The translations under genes and the position numbers were made by a program. Below the pieces are notes generated by a model. It was not told the DNA's origin and did no database searches. It saw only the letters and a list, made by a program, of their open reading frames with translations. From Bryobacteraceae bacterium (lineage in GTDB: Bacteria; Acidobacteriota; Terriglobia; Bryobacterales; Bryobacteraceae): DNA of 64,000 nucleotides. Position 1 is the first letter of the stretch; each line of letters begins with the position of its first letter. The stretch covers positions 1 through 64,000 of the forward strand of contig JAIEMJ010000011.1 of assembly GCA_019752335.1 (NCBI GenBank). Reading direction: 5' to 3'. Shown piece by piece: positions 35,201 to 42,649 of the stretch.

Positions 35201-37042
35201 AAAATTCAACCGCGAGGACGCGCTCGCGCTGACGAGGTCCGTCGAGGTCGTTACGCCGCCGGCGATGGCATCGAGTGGTTCCTGTCCGGACACGCTCAGC
35301 ACGCGGTCATCGCCGCTGCCGCCCAGATAGGTGAGCCACGACGTCGTTCCTTCCGGAGTCAGCGCCGCCACCCAGCCGTCCTGGCCGCCCGCGTTGAAGG
35401 CCTGCACGCTTTTCTGCACGGGCAAGTCGCGCGAGTCCGTCCAGCCGCCCGCGAGCAAGCCCCGGCTGCTGGCCGATAGGCTCAAGACTTCGCCACGGCC
35501 GGATCCGCCCAGCGCCCACTCCCAGCGCGCGGTGCCTAGATCTGCCGAGATGAGGCTGACCAAGCCATCACCCGCCACGACGGGTTCACCCCGCCACAAC
35601 TGCATGGCGTTGATTCGCGAAACGGCTGGCCAGCGGCGAGTGGCACGGAGGGAGCCAGGCGCCGCGCGTGCCAGGAAGCCCTCCATACGGCCAGCGGCGG
35701 ACAAGGATCCTTGCGCAAGTTCCACGGAAGACGTCGCGCCGCCCAACCAGATTGTCTCCTCGTTAAACTGCACCGCGTTCACCGCGTCTCGACCGCTGCC
35801 GCCCACATACGTCGCCGACTCCATCAGCCCATTGGCCGTAAAGGTCGCCCACAGGCCATCGCTCTCGCCGCCCCCGTTCAGCCGCTGCGCCGCATTGCGG
35901 ACCGGCAAATCTGATGAGTTGGTCTCACCGCCCACCACGATGCTCTGGTTCGGACCGATCGCCACCGCATTCAATCGGTCCGCGCCGGATCCTCCCAAGT
36001 AGGTCGCGAAATTCAGCCCATAGCTGACCGAGAAAGCGAAAACGACGATGAAGCCATCGGAGTTGCCGCCGCCGTAGCGCGGCTGTTCAATGCGTCCGCG
36101 ATTAGGTAAGAATTGCGAGCCGCGTAGCGGCAGATCGGGCGAGTCCGTTTCGCCCACAATCGCCAGCGCACTGAAGGGTTGCTCCACCACGGCGCGCGCG
36201 CGGTCCGTCCCGCTGCCACCGAAGAAGAAGGTCTGCGGGGTGAAGGCGCCGGTCCCGGTGATCACCACGTCCAGGCCGCTGGTCTCTGGCTTCGGGAAAT
36301 TGCGCCAGTCCAGGGAACGCGTATTGCCAACTGTCCAATTGGGGCCGCTGTAGATCACTTCGTCCGCGCCGGCGCCGCCCACGAGTTGCGCCGCGGTGAC
36401 TACCGGGTCGATCGTCAGGGGCCGGTGACGGTCGTAGGCGCCGATGACGAAGCGGACGCGGTTACCCGCCAGTTGATAGCGGCAGTCCACGGGTTCGCGC
36501 ACGCCGTTGGAGGTTAGCTGGTAGGCCACCGGCCGGTGCTGTAGGAACGGACCCAGGCGCAGGGCTCCGTCGGCTCGTACTTCGGCGGGGGCGCCTTCCA
36601 CGCTCAGTTGAATAAGTGAGACGTCCGCGCCGGGCCGCACCTCGAAATCGAACTCCAATTTTCCCGTGCGACCGTGAAACAGTACGTCAATTCCGGAATA
36701 AATGCTTTGGCGCCGCACGCTGGCCGTCCGCGCCACTTCCTTGGCTTCCGAAGAAGACTTCCAATAGTGGCTGCTGCCCGTGGTCTCGCCTTCCACCCAC
36801 TGCGCTGTCCGAGCGGCGCCGATGAAGGCGATCTGGGCGATGCCAGGGTCTGCGGGACGGGAGGAACGCAAGACCAAGCGGTCGTCGAGTAGGAAAGCTT
36901 GGACGCCGGGCGCGCGTCCGGCAAAGCGCACCGGCGCGGCGGTCTGTCCCACGTTTTTTTCGAAATGGACACCCGTTCCCTGGACACGGGTTGGCATAAG
37001 CAGAAAAATCGCCGGAATCATCAGCCGAATTACCGTGGCCAT
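32273..37042 (-). CDS. Giant exported SBBP-propeller / Ig-like repeat protein 2, N-terminal part (frameshifted)
   Basis: 1,589 residues from ATG 37042; the frame stays open to 37366, but the first 108 codons are shadow sequence. MATVIRLMIPAIFLLMPTRV is a signal peptide, followed by the DUF7948-like start (VHFEKNVGQTAAPVRFAG), an SBBP propeller and Ig-like repeats. The ORF ends abruptly with a non-family tail (SLGPASSCPPFAS) 35 bases after the module is cut. Joined to the downstream ORF it makes about 2,076 residues, close to the 2,186 of protein 1, and the two share the same domain order. They are tandem paralogues. The break may be a true mutation or a one-base assembly error in a C-run. Confidence 0.82.
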   Translation of the reverse strand: MATVIRLMIPAIFLLMPTRVQGTGVHFEKNVGQTAAPVRFAGRAPGVQAFLLDDRLVLRSSRPADPGIAQIAFIGAARTAQWVEGETTGSSHYWKSSSEAKEVARTASVRRQSIYSGIDVLFHGRTGKLEFDFEVRPGADVSLIQLSVEGAPAEVRADGALRLGPFLQHRPVAYQLTSNGVREPVDCRYQLAGNRVRFVIGAYDRHRPLTIDPVVTAAQLVGGAGADEVIYSGPNWTVGNTRSLDWRNFPKPETSGLDVVITGTGAFTPQTFFFGGSGTDRARAVVEQPFSALAIVGETDSPDLPLRGSQFLPNRGRIEQPRYGGGNSDGFIVVFAFSVSYGLNFATYLGGSGADRLNAVAIGPNQSIVVGGETNSSDLPVRNAAQRLNGGGESDGLWATFTANGLMESATYVGGSGRDAVNAVQFNEETIWLGGATSSVELAQGSLSAAGRMEGFLARAAPGSLRATRRWPAVSRINAMQLWRGEPVVAGDGLVSLISADLGTARWEWALGGSGRGEVLSLSASSRGLLAGGWTDSRDLPVQKSVQAFNAGGQDGWVAALTPEGTTSWLTYLGGSGDDRVLSVSGQEPLDAIAGGVTTSTDLVSASASSRLNFQMRDLSGPNDGFTVSLREPLWAELLGTKGADADATPHVRFELATGEITAEILDPTVATLLRQREPVDRLTFPLWTSGVAGFRCLVDSGDTSIRYRFGDAESVVPLQCRPPEFAAGPNGPFTTFSSFIGLALQSGPRDPRTGQIRGILPLPAGLRITTDTPDIVDILGQENPPNLRVRWKQTGEVTFVATAPGLAPVRVTATVRRPRITLSAAPVGKGLQTRVRVQFEAPTPAGVQHLLTVYSNDSRRLQTSFGPQGGLGPVAFNFQQGHQVTDVYLNGLELGDTELIAISPESCDFRFPIRVEPLTLRVSALSPDVTLAAGDTTSISASLRPRGADDTGDFGFRVRAGLSSIEVPVESSAPAVAQLDVSRLVFTNDLTQQTLRITGRQPGTGTVRFASTDGLTVEPEGAIRVQVTPRRVPFQAGVPRVGENLQTGFTLTGTGDVTVTSLDPARLLVSPQRDLPGQARIVLPSTNRTVFVQALAGAGEVTVRLESPGFEPAEVVYQLRPSGLVLPDSIFAPRYAELSIFGAPWMLDPASRAPVMAQAFRAGFAPQLELTSSRDGILDARVSVPAIDGNAVIRATPTALGDVTLTLKAVGFAPARVRVRVEPQRIQINLLPLNVPRDFQIEWRRNLVLPRGVPITITSANPSALRVSNDPSQLGGASAECRENADGTVGAFLQAMAGSGEVNVILSGPDLEPFTMPVTLAEPMVSLPTPGAESLRLLVPGGSVSLGVQFSWAGAVFSNDRPQRRAGAPPAMVRLENSNPRAVSVDPSAAQIGPSIGGQFRVSALAVGSAELVLRSDELRVDPAINRVTVQAGGPSLTMNPVTLGFGLMAQWGVQLEGSNARFPGPAVVTIESRDPTRLLLSAGPDRPASARIEINASGGSSSVPVFLHALADNGFADVAITLDGAPSGTGRVSFVPTRIGFDSRQLRLTTLTPGTTVELRPSFEQVPSQNFISPSLGPASSCPPFAS

Positions 37043-37362
37043 AGTCTTACCTGTCTTTAATGTTACCCGATGGCGTACTCCCTGACCTAGGCAAAACCAC
37101 GACCCTTGTCCCCCACGCTTTTGAATCGGGATGATTCTCGGGCCATTCGCTCGGCACGAGGCGGGAGCGAGCAGAGGCCGCTGTACCTGAAGCAAAACTG
37201 GTCGCGTTCCTCGAAGCGGAGTCTGCGGGACGCTTACCTGCCGATGGACGAACTTCGAGTGGATGCGGGAGCGGCGAGATGGGCTTTGGCGACATCTCAC
37301 GTATCCGCTCAGCGCGGGCGGACCGGCGTTCGCGAAAGTCGCCTGTTGGATACGGCGAGAAA
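37043..37362. other. 320-bp gap before giant protein 2
   Basis: Upstream of the giant-protein operon and downstream of the Fic gene. I see no supported gene, no convincing -35/-10 pair and no strong hairpin. A weak TAACAT box lies near the ATG at 37042. Confidence 0.4.
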
Positions 37363-38763
37363 TCACATGAGGTTAATCTCACGCCAACGGTTGAGCCCGC
37401 GCGTAACCAGCTTTTCAAACCAGTCCTTGAATCTGGCTAGGGCCAAATCTTCTTCCTCCGCGAACGTCGTAAGGAACGGGTGGCCTAACAACTCATGTTG
37501 ATTGTTGGGCCCTTCAAATCCAACCGCAAAGACACCCAACCCTCGGGGCTTTGGGCCCAAGACTCCCGAGAAAAAGTAGACTTTGCAAGGCGTTGGTGTA
37601 TTCAGCCACAGTGTTCCAGCAGGGCCAGGCGACTGGACCGCGAAGCCATAATTGGCAAACTGGTCGCGCAAGTCCGTGGGTGCGTCTTCGCTGACCCTGA
37701 AATGCCAGTTGGGCGCCACTTTGGATAGGCTCGCCGTTACTTCATGCAATCGAGAGCGAGCCGCTTGAGATAGCAGCCCTGCAATGCGCCCCTGTGCCTT
37801 CCATGGCTCGGGAATGCTGAGGTCTTTACACAGGAGGTCGGTGCGAATCGCTTCCATCAGTTCGTCAATCGTTGCCGCTTCATCCCTTCTCTGCTTGAAC
37901 TCCACCCGCTGACTCAAGTCCACCACCAAGCGACCCTGCCACCGCCGAATCGCCGCAACCAGCGGTGAGTAATCATGCTGATCGGCCTCTTCCAGCACGG
38001 GAATGTACACGCTCTGCTTCTCCGTCGTCGGCACCACCAGGGGCATCAACCCTCCCTTGATCAGGACCAGCGTGGCCAGCGCGCGGGCCACACGGCCGTT
38101 GCCGTCCGGATAGGGGTGGATGTGGGTAAAGGCGTGGTGCAGCCACGCCGCCTGGAGTTCAATCGGCAAACCCTCGTTCTCGTGCTCCCGATAGCCCTGA
38201 ATGAGTTGGTCCATCTCAGCCTCAACCTGCTCGGGCGGACAGAAATGCAGTACCGAGCCGTCCGGCCGAGTGGGGTTGTTGGGCTGATCTTTATACCGGC
38301 CAGCAACCAGTTCCTTTTCAAAGAAGGTCCTGGTGGCCATGGCATAAACCGTATGGGACTTCTGATTGCGCAGCAGCGCCTGATGCAGTTCGTGAATGTA
38401 GCTCTTGCTCAGCGGCCGGTCGCCCTTGACGAAAGCGAATAGGGCTTCGAGAGCCGTCAGGTGATCGTTGAGAATCGCGGCGACTTGCTCCGGACTCATC
38501 TGGCTCGACGTTGGCGGAATCCGGGAAACGGTGAACCCGTCTTCAATCAACGTGATCGTCAGGCCGCGATCAAACTGATACAACCCCTCGATCTGACCCG
38601 TCTCAATTGCCCATTCCCGAGCTACGCGCGTCTGAAATGCACTCCAACTCTCCGGAGATAGGAACTCGCGGTAATTCTCGATCACCCTCTTGAGAGCCGG
38701 GATCTCGCTATCGGCCAGCGCCAGATCGGTCTGCCCCAGGCGCTGAATGTGCTCGTATTGCAT
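37363..38763 (-). CDS. Fic-domain protein (probable AMP transferase)
   Basis: A 466-residue Fic protein. The canonical motif HPYPDGNGRVAR is at 216-227, complete with the catalytic His216 and the anion-binding GNGR. The autoinhibitory motif of class II enzymes appears N-terminally as TGQIEG (Thr55, Glu59, Gly60), as in Fic proteins that self-restrain. The C-terminal region (from about 300) looks like a helical and winged-helix segment, common in the SoFic-like group. Fic enzymes usually AMPylate proteins; the target cannot be deduced. It stands alone, not next to an antitoxin. Confidence 0.88.
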   Translation of the reverse strand: MQYEHIQRLGQTDLALADSEIPALKRVIENYREFLSPESWSAFQTRVAREWAIETGQIEGLYQFDRGLTITLIEDGFTVSRIPPTSSQMSPEQVAAILNDHLTALEALFAFVKGDRPLSKSYIHELHQALLRNQKSHTVYAMATRTFFEKELVAGRYKDQPNNPTRPDGSVLHFCPPEQVEAEMDQLIQGYREHENEGLPIELQAAWLHHAFTHIHPYPDGNGRVARALATLVLIKGGLMPLVVPTTEKQSVYIPVLEEADQHDYSPLVAAIRRWQGRLVVDLSQRVEFKQRRDEAATIDELMEAIRTDLLCKDLSIPEPWKAQGRIAGLLSQAARSRLHEVTASLSKVAPNWHFRVSEDAPTDLRDQFANYGFAVQSPGPAGTLWLNTPTPCKVYFFSGVLGPKPRGLGVFAVGFEGPNNQHELLGHPFLTTFAEEEDLALARFKDWFEKLVTRGLNRWREINLM

Positions 38764-38826
38764 AGCATCTCATTCTAGCGTTCGATCTCCCGGGCGGGTC
38801 TCATGGGTCAGGTGCGAGTGAAGCGG

Positions 38827-40008
38827 TTAAGCCTTCAAGCGCACATGCTGAATCTTGTCCATATCGCCGACGCCTAAACCCAGCGCTCCCGCGATGTCGA
38901 CGTGCTCCGGCTGCATCCGGACGAAGCCCGAGTCGGCGTCGGGCTTGGCGTCGGCGATGAGCGCCATCCCGACGCTGAGCCGCTTGGCGTCGAGCGCCTT
39001 CCAGCCGATGCGGTCCATCGCCACGGGGTCCGTGCTGAAGTAGAGCGTTTTGTGCTCCCAGACGTACTTCGCCTTCCGCGGACTCACGCCCGGCCCGCCA
39101 TGATAAAGACCCTTGATGCCGTCGCAGATATTCAGCACCGTCTTGTTGCGAATCACGGGTACGGAGACGGCCGCCGGAATGAAGGCCCCGCAGGCGTTCA
39201 GCATCGGCGACGAGTGGCTCCGGCACACGTTGTTCACCAAGCCGTGCGAGAGGTTCTTCAGCGCAATCGTAATGCCGGCTGACTGGTGGTGCTTCAACAA
39301 ACAGAGGTTCACCAGCTTGTCCACCTCGGTGGTGATGTAGCGCGACGCGTAGGAGCGGCGCGCACGTTCGTTCTTGAAATCGAAGCCTGGCATCGTGAGT
39401 TGCATGTCGAGGTAGTGATCCGGATCGTAGCCGTCGATGCCCTGTTGCACGCCGTCGTAAGCCTGCGCCGCAAAGCTCCAGCGGACGCCTTCGGGCAGCC
39501 ACTTATCGAAGCCGGCCTCGAGAAACTCCTGCTTGTAACGGTCATAGACGACGATGTCCTTGCGCTTGATGCCCGCCGCTTCCAGGCCGGCGACAATCTC
39601 GTGGACCACCGACGGATCCGACATGACATAGGGCCGGCTCACCGGATTCAGCTTGATCCCGACACGCTCGCCGGGCGAGAAGAACATCTTCCAGCTCTCG
39701 ACGTAGTCGGCCGCGCCGGTGAGCGACTGCATCCCTTGCCGCATCATCTGCCGCACGGGTTCTTTTTGGTAAACGCCGTTGACGATGGAGTTGCCCTGCT
39801 CCACCGACACTACTTTGCCGGGAAACAGACCGGGTAACGAGAACTTGGTGGCCTCGCTCTTGCTCGACGTCGAGTTCCCCAGGGCGAGGCTCTGGCAGAA
39901 GGTGGGCGCGACGGCCGCCATGGCCAGCATTCTTTCCATCCAGGCCCGGCGCGACTCCGGCCGGTAATTCTCGCCACGGTTCTTGGCTTCGCCAGTGAGT
40001 AGATGCAT
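38827..40008 (-). CDS. DUF362-domain protein with Tat-like signal
   Basis: A 393-residue exported protein with a DUF362 domain. The N-terminus has SRRAWMERM followed by a hydrophobic stretch, like a Tat signal. Recognisable are ERVGIKLNPVSRPYVMSDPS, IVVYDRYKQE and LLKHHQSAGITIALKNLSHG, which fit the family. Some DUF362 proteins carry Fe-S clusters, but no CxxC cluster motif is visible here. The long antisense frame running past the start to 41034 is not real, since it overlaps the aldo/keto reductase gene. It is divergent from that gene across 42 bp. Confidence 0.75.
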   Translation of the reverse strand: MHLLTGEAKNRGENYRPESRRAWMERMLAMAAVAPTFCQSLALGNSTSSKSEATKFSLPGLFPGKVVSVEQGNSIVNGVYQKEPVRQMMRQGMQSLTGAADYVESWKMFFSPGERVGIKLNPVSRPYVMSDPSVVHEIVAGLEAAGIKRKDIVVYDRYKQEFLEAGFDKWLPEGVRWSFAAQAYDGVQQGIDGYDPDHYLDMQLTMPGFDFKNERARRSYASRYITTEVDKLVNLCLLKHHQSAGITIALKNLSHGLVNNVCRSHSSPMLNACGAFIPAAVSVPVIRNKTVLNICDGIKGLYHGGPGVSPRKAKYVWEHKTLYFSTDPVAMDRIGWKALDAKRLSVGMALIADAKPDADSGFVRMQPEHVDIAGALGLGVGDMDKIQHVRLKA

Positions 40009-40050
40009 GCCTTGATTATGAGATAATTCTGAGCCAAGGAGAAACAAAAA

Positions 40051-41049
40051 ATGCAGATGCCGACGCGCCGCGAGGTGGCCCGCGCCCTTTCCGTCACCGC
40101 ACTCGCCAAACAGGTCCTGGGCCAAACGTCGGCCTCGGCGACGGGCATGCCCACGCGCGTCTTGGGCCGCACCGGCCAGCGCGTCAGCATTGTCTGCCTC
40201 GGCGGCTGGCACATCGGCGCGGTGAAGGAAGAAAAGGAAGCCTTCCGCATCATGCACGCCGCGATTGACGAAGGGCTCACGTTCTTCGATAACGCCTGGG
40301 ACTATCACAACGGCCATAGCGAAGAGGTGATGGGCAAGGCGCTCGCCATGGACAAAAAGCGCGACAAGGTCTTTCTGATGACCAAGAATTGCGAGCGCGA
40401 CTACGCGGGCAGTATGAGGAATTTGGAAGAGTCCTTGAAGCGGCTGAAGACGGACCACCTGGACCTGTGGCAGTTCCACGAGAACAACTACGACAACGAT
40501 CCGGATTGGATCTTCGAGAAAGGCGGCATCAAGGCCGCCATGGAAGCGCGCAAGCAGGGTAAGGTCCGCTTTATCGGCTTCACCGGCCATAAGGACCCGC
40601 GCATTCACCTGAAAATGTTGGCCAAGCCCTTCGAGTGGGACACAGCGCAGATGCCGATCAACGTCCTCGACGCGCACTTCCGTAGCTTCCAGAAAGAAGT
40701 AGTGCCGGTTTGCCTGAAGCAGAACGTCGGCGTGATCGGGATGAAGGGCCTCGCCGGTGGCGACGTCCAAGGCCGGATCATCGAGAAGCTGGGGCTCACC
40801 TCGGACCAAGCCTATCGCTACTGCCTCAGCGTGCCCGTAGCCACGCAGGTGATGGGCATTACGTCGATGGCGCAACTGAAGCAGGACATCGCTCTGGCTC
40901 GTACCTTGAAGCCGATGACACGCTCCGAGATGGACGCGATGGCCGGGCGCTTCCGCGAAGTTTCGAGCGACGGCCGGCACGAGCTCTTTAAGTCGACCCA
41001 GCGCTTCGATGGCCCCCACCATCGCAAACAGCACACGTTCGACGTTTAG
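40051..41049 (+). CDS. Aldo/keto reductase with Tat-like leader
   Basis: A 332-residue NADPH-dependent oxidoreductase of the AKR TIM-barrel fold. The catalytic tetrad is present: Asp in FFDNAWDYHNG, Tyr in DYHNGHSE, Lys in LMTKN and His in LWQFHENN. The start TRREVARALSVTALAKQVLG looks like a twin-arginine leader. AAGGAG lies 9 bases before the ATG. It converges on the sulfatase gene with a 4-base overlap at the stop codons. Its substrate is unknown; it may act with the neighbouring exported catabolic genes. Confidence 0.85.
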   Translation: MQMPTRREVARALSVTALAKQVLGQTSASATGMPTRVLGRTGQRVSIVCLGGWHIGAVKEEKEAFRIMHAAIDEGLTFFDNAWDYHNGHSEEVMGKALAMDKKRDKVFLMTKNCERDYAGSMRNLEESLKRLKTDHLDLWQFHENNYDNDPDWIFEKGGIKAAMEARKQGKVRFIGFTGHKDPRIHLKMLAKPFEWDTAQMPINVLDAHFRSFQKEVVPVCLKQNVGVIGMKGLAGGDVQGRIIEKLGLTSDQAYRYCLSVPVATQVMGITSMAQLKQDIALARTLKPMTRSEMDAMAGRFREVSSDGRHELFKSTQRFDGPHHRKQHTFDV

Positions 41050-42404
41050 CCGTCGAGCAATTTAGCCATCCGCGCCGCGAGCGCTGGCTGGGACGCCACC
41101 AGATTGTCGTTCTCCTGCGGATCTCGCCCCAGGTGAAACAGCAGCGGTCCGGTCTTCTTCCAGCCGCGCACGTATTTGTAGTCTCCTTGCAGCACCAAGC
41201 GCCAGTCGTCCATGCCGGAGAGCACATAGTCCCGTGGATTCCGTCCTCCCGTCAGCCAAGGACGCAGCGAACGGCTGTCCATCCCGGCCGGACGCGGCAG
41301 TCCGGCGTAATCGAGGAAGGTGGCGGTGACGTCGAGCGTAGTGGCCGGGTCCTTCACGACGCGACCCGCGCGTACACCGGGGCCGCGCACGATGAGCGGC
41401 ACGCCGGTTGACCCCTGATACGGGTGGCGCTTCGCCCACAGGTCATGGTCGCCCAGCATCTCGCCGTGGTCGCTCGCAAAGACGACCAGGGTGTTGGCTT
41501 CCTCGCCGCGCTGCTTCACCTTGGCGAGGAAGTCGCCCACCAGCCGGTCAATATTTTCGATCATCGCGGCGTAGTTCTGTCGCACTGCCACGTGCTGCTC
41601 CAGCGTCAGTTGCGTGCTGCGATTCGGCCCCGAAAAACTGGTACCGCGGCAACGCTGCTCCATGCTGGCCGTGATGTCCCATGGGTCATGCGGACCGTTG
41701 AAGTTCACTTGCAGAAACCAGGGCTTCCCGCGCGGCGCGGCGTCGAGCAAGGCCAGCCCATTGCGCGCAATCCAATTGTCGCCGTAGCTTTCGTCGGGCA
41801 AGGGCGTCGGAAATACATCGGCCTTGCTCTTGCGCTTCTCGTAGTCCTCCACGTGCAGGTGCGCCAAGCCACGCTGGTCCAGATACGCCAGAAAAGGACC
41901 CTTCGGGCGCCCCGCGAGCTGAAACGCGCGGGTGCCATCGTGTTTTCCCTCATTGTCGATGCCGTCCGAAAAGCCCCATTCGCGAATCAGCCGTTTGCCG
42001 TCCAAGCCCCAGTCGAGTTCCGGCTTATGCAGGTCAAACTTGCCGCAGCCCATCACGTGGTAGCCGCCTTGGCGGAGCATCTGATAGAGGGTCGGCTGAT
42101 CGAGCGGGTAATTCTGGGCGTTCGTCGGCACACGGCAGCGATCGTACTCAAGGCCGGAAGCCAGGCAGGCCCGCGCTGGCGCGCACAGAGGCGCGGGCGT
42201 CACGGCCCGGGTGAAGCGGACCCCTTCCGCCGCCAAGCGCTTCAGGTTTGGCGTGCGGACGGGAATTCGCGCGTCGTTCGGCTCAATGAAGTCGTGCCGA
42301 AGCTGGTCCGGAAAGAGAAAGAGCAGATTCGGCGGCTTACTCGCCGCGGGCGCGGCCAGCGCCGCGGCGGACTTCAGGAAATCCCGGCGTTCGACAAATT
42401 CCAT
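41046..42404 (-). CDS. Tat-exported sulfatase (formylglycine type)
   Basis: A 452-residue type I sulfatase. A Tat signal (VERRDFLKSAAALAAPAAS) precedes the alkaline-phosphatase-like domain. The active-site Cys lies in CAPARACLASG, the CxPxR pattern converted to formylglycine by maturases. PNLLFLFPDQLRHD gives metal-binding residues, and SDHGEMLGDHDLW is also present. ATG 42404 is chosen because it forms the TAATG overlap with a DUF1501 gene end; the longer frame to 42491 includes the DUF1501 remnant. It probably desulfates polysaccharides together with the DUF1501/PSD1 pair. Confidence 0.88.
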   Translation of the reverse strand: MEFVERRDFLKSAAALAAPAASKPPNLLFLFPDQLRHDFIEPNDARIPVRTPNLKRLAAEGVRFTRAVTPAPLCAPARACLASGLEYDRCRVPTNAQNYPLDQPTLYQMLRQGGYHVMGCGKFDLHKPELDWGLDGKRLIREWGFSDGIDNEGKHDGTRAFQLAGRPKGPFLAYLDQRGLAHLHVEDYEKRKSKADVFPTPLPDESYGDNWIARNGLALLDAAPRGKPWFLQVNFNGPHDPWDITASMEQRCRGTSFSGPNRSTQLTLEQHVAVRQNYAAMIENIDRLVGDFLAKVKQRGEEANTLVVFASDHGEMLGDHDLWAKRHPYQGSTGVPLIVRGPGVRAGRVVKDPATTLDVTATFLDYAGLPRPAGMDSRSLRPWLTGGRNPRDYVLSGMDDWRLVLQGDYKYVRGWKKTGPLLFHLGRDPQENDNLVASQPALAARMAKLLDG

Positions 42405-42460
42405 TAGGCCAGTATCTCCCGCACAACATTCCCATGCACGTCGGTGAGGCGCATGTCGCG
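42404..42460 (-). pseudogene. 3' remnant of a DUF1501 gene fused to the sulfatase start
   Basis: The last 18 codons plus stop of a DUF1501 gene (RDMRLTDVHGNVVREILA). The same amino acids end the intact DUF1501 gene at 45379. The stop codon shares its last base with the sulfatase ATG (TAATG), which shows the sulfatase used to follow DUF1501 directly. Upstream of position 42460 the similarity stops abruptly. Confidence 0.85.
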
Positions 42461-42462
42461 GC
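42408..42462. repeat. 55-bp direct repeat, left copy flanking the SPFH module
   Basis: Matches 45383-45437 at 52 of 55 positions. The three differences are silent in the DUF1501 frame. The pair brackets about 2.9 kb of inserted DNA and looks like an attachment-site or recombination duplication. No integrase is present in the module. Confidence 0.85.
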
Positions 42463-42547
42463 ACGTTGCCCGAAGAAAGAGTGTACTCCACGAAACACGA
42501 CGAAGCTAAAGAAGACGCCCACCGACGCGTTCACCTTGGAGGAGAAC

Positions 42548-42616
42548 ATGAAAACCAGCCTGCATGCTACGGGGCAAAACTTTGCTCTTGACATAAGTGT
42601 CTTATCGACACCATAA
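42548..42616 (+). CDS. Possible 22-residue leader peptide before the SPFH gene
   Basis: ATG 42548 is preceded by a strong GGAGGAG (42538-42544) and ends at TAA 42614-42616. The peptide begins MKTSLHATGQNFALDIS. It spans the -35/-10 promoter of the SPFH gene, so it would need an upstream transcript. It may be a relic of a gene lost at the insertion. Confidence 0.3.
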   Translation: MKTSLHATGQNFALDISVLSTP

Positions 42617-42617
42617 T
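42588..42617 (+). promoter_or_regulatory. Sigma70-like promoter of the SPFH module
   Basis: TTGACA (42588-42593) and CATAAT (42612-42617) are spaced by 18 bases. The start codon at 42650 is preceded by AAGGAGA with good spacing. This matches a housekeeping promoter well, unlike most genes in the window. Confidence 0.65.
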
Positions 42618-42623
42618 AGTGTC
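42597..42623. promoter_or_regulatory. Candidate NrtR-type operator with three GTGTC half-sites
   Basis: GTGTC at 42597, GACAC at 42607 and GTGTC at 42619 alternate in direction, forming two overlapping palindromes (5-base and 7-base centres). They cover the -35 to -10 spacer and the -10 box. Binding by the module's own Nudix/NrtR protein would repress the operon; this is inference from position and symmetry. Confidence 0.5.
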
Positions 42624-42649
42624 ACTGGAACACATAAGGAGAGACTCAT

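Noticed and set aside
24249-37042. Repeats in the giant genes as a possible CRISPR or satellite array.
   Set aside because: They are protein-level modules of varying DNA sequence and about 150-190 residues long, with no spacer pattern.
32273-37366. N-terminal extension of giant protein 2 to 37366.
   Set aside because: The 108 extra residues have no family or signal-peptide pattern. ATG 37042 starts a clear signal peptide.
38827-41034. A 735-residue minus-strand ORF covering DUF362 and the aldo/keto reductase region.
   Set aside because: The first 342 residues are antisense to the aldo/keto reductase gene, whose catalytic tetrad is intact. Only the part from 40008 has family similarity.
42404-42491. 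Extended sulfatase start at 42491.
   Set aside because: These codons are in the DUF1501 remnant and insertion junction, and the Tat signal begins at ATG 42404.
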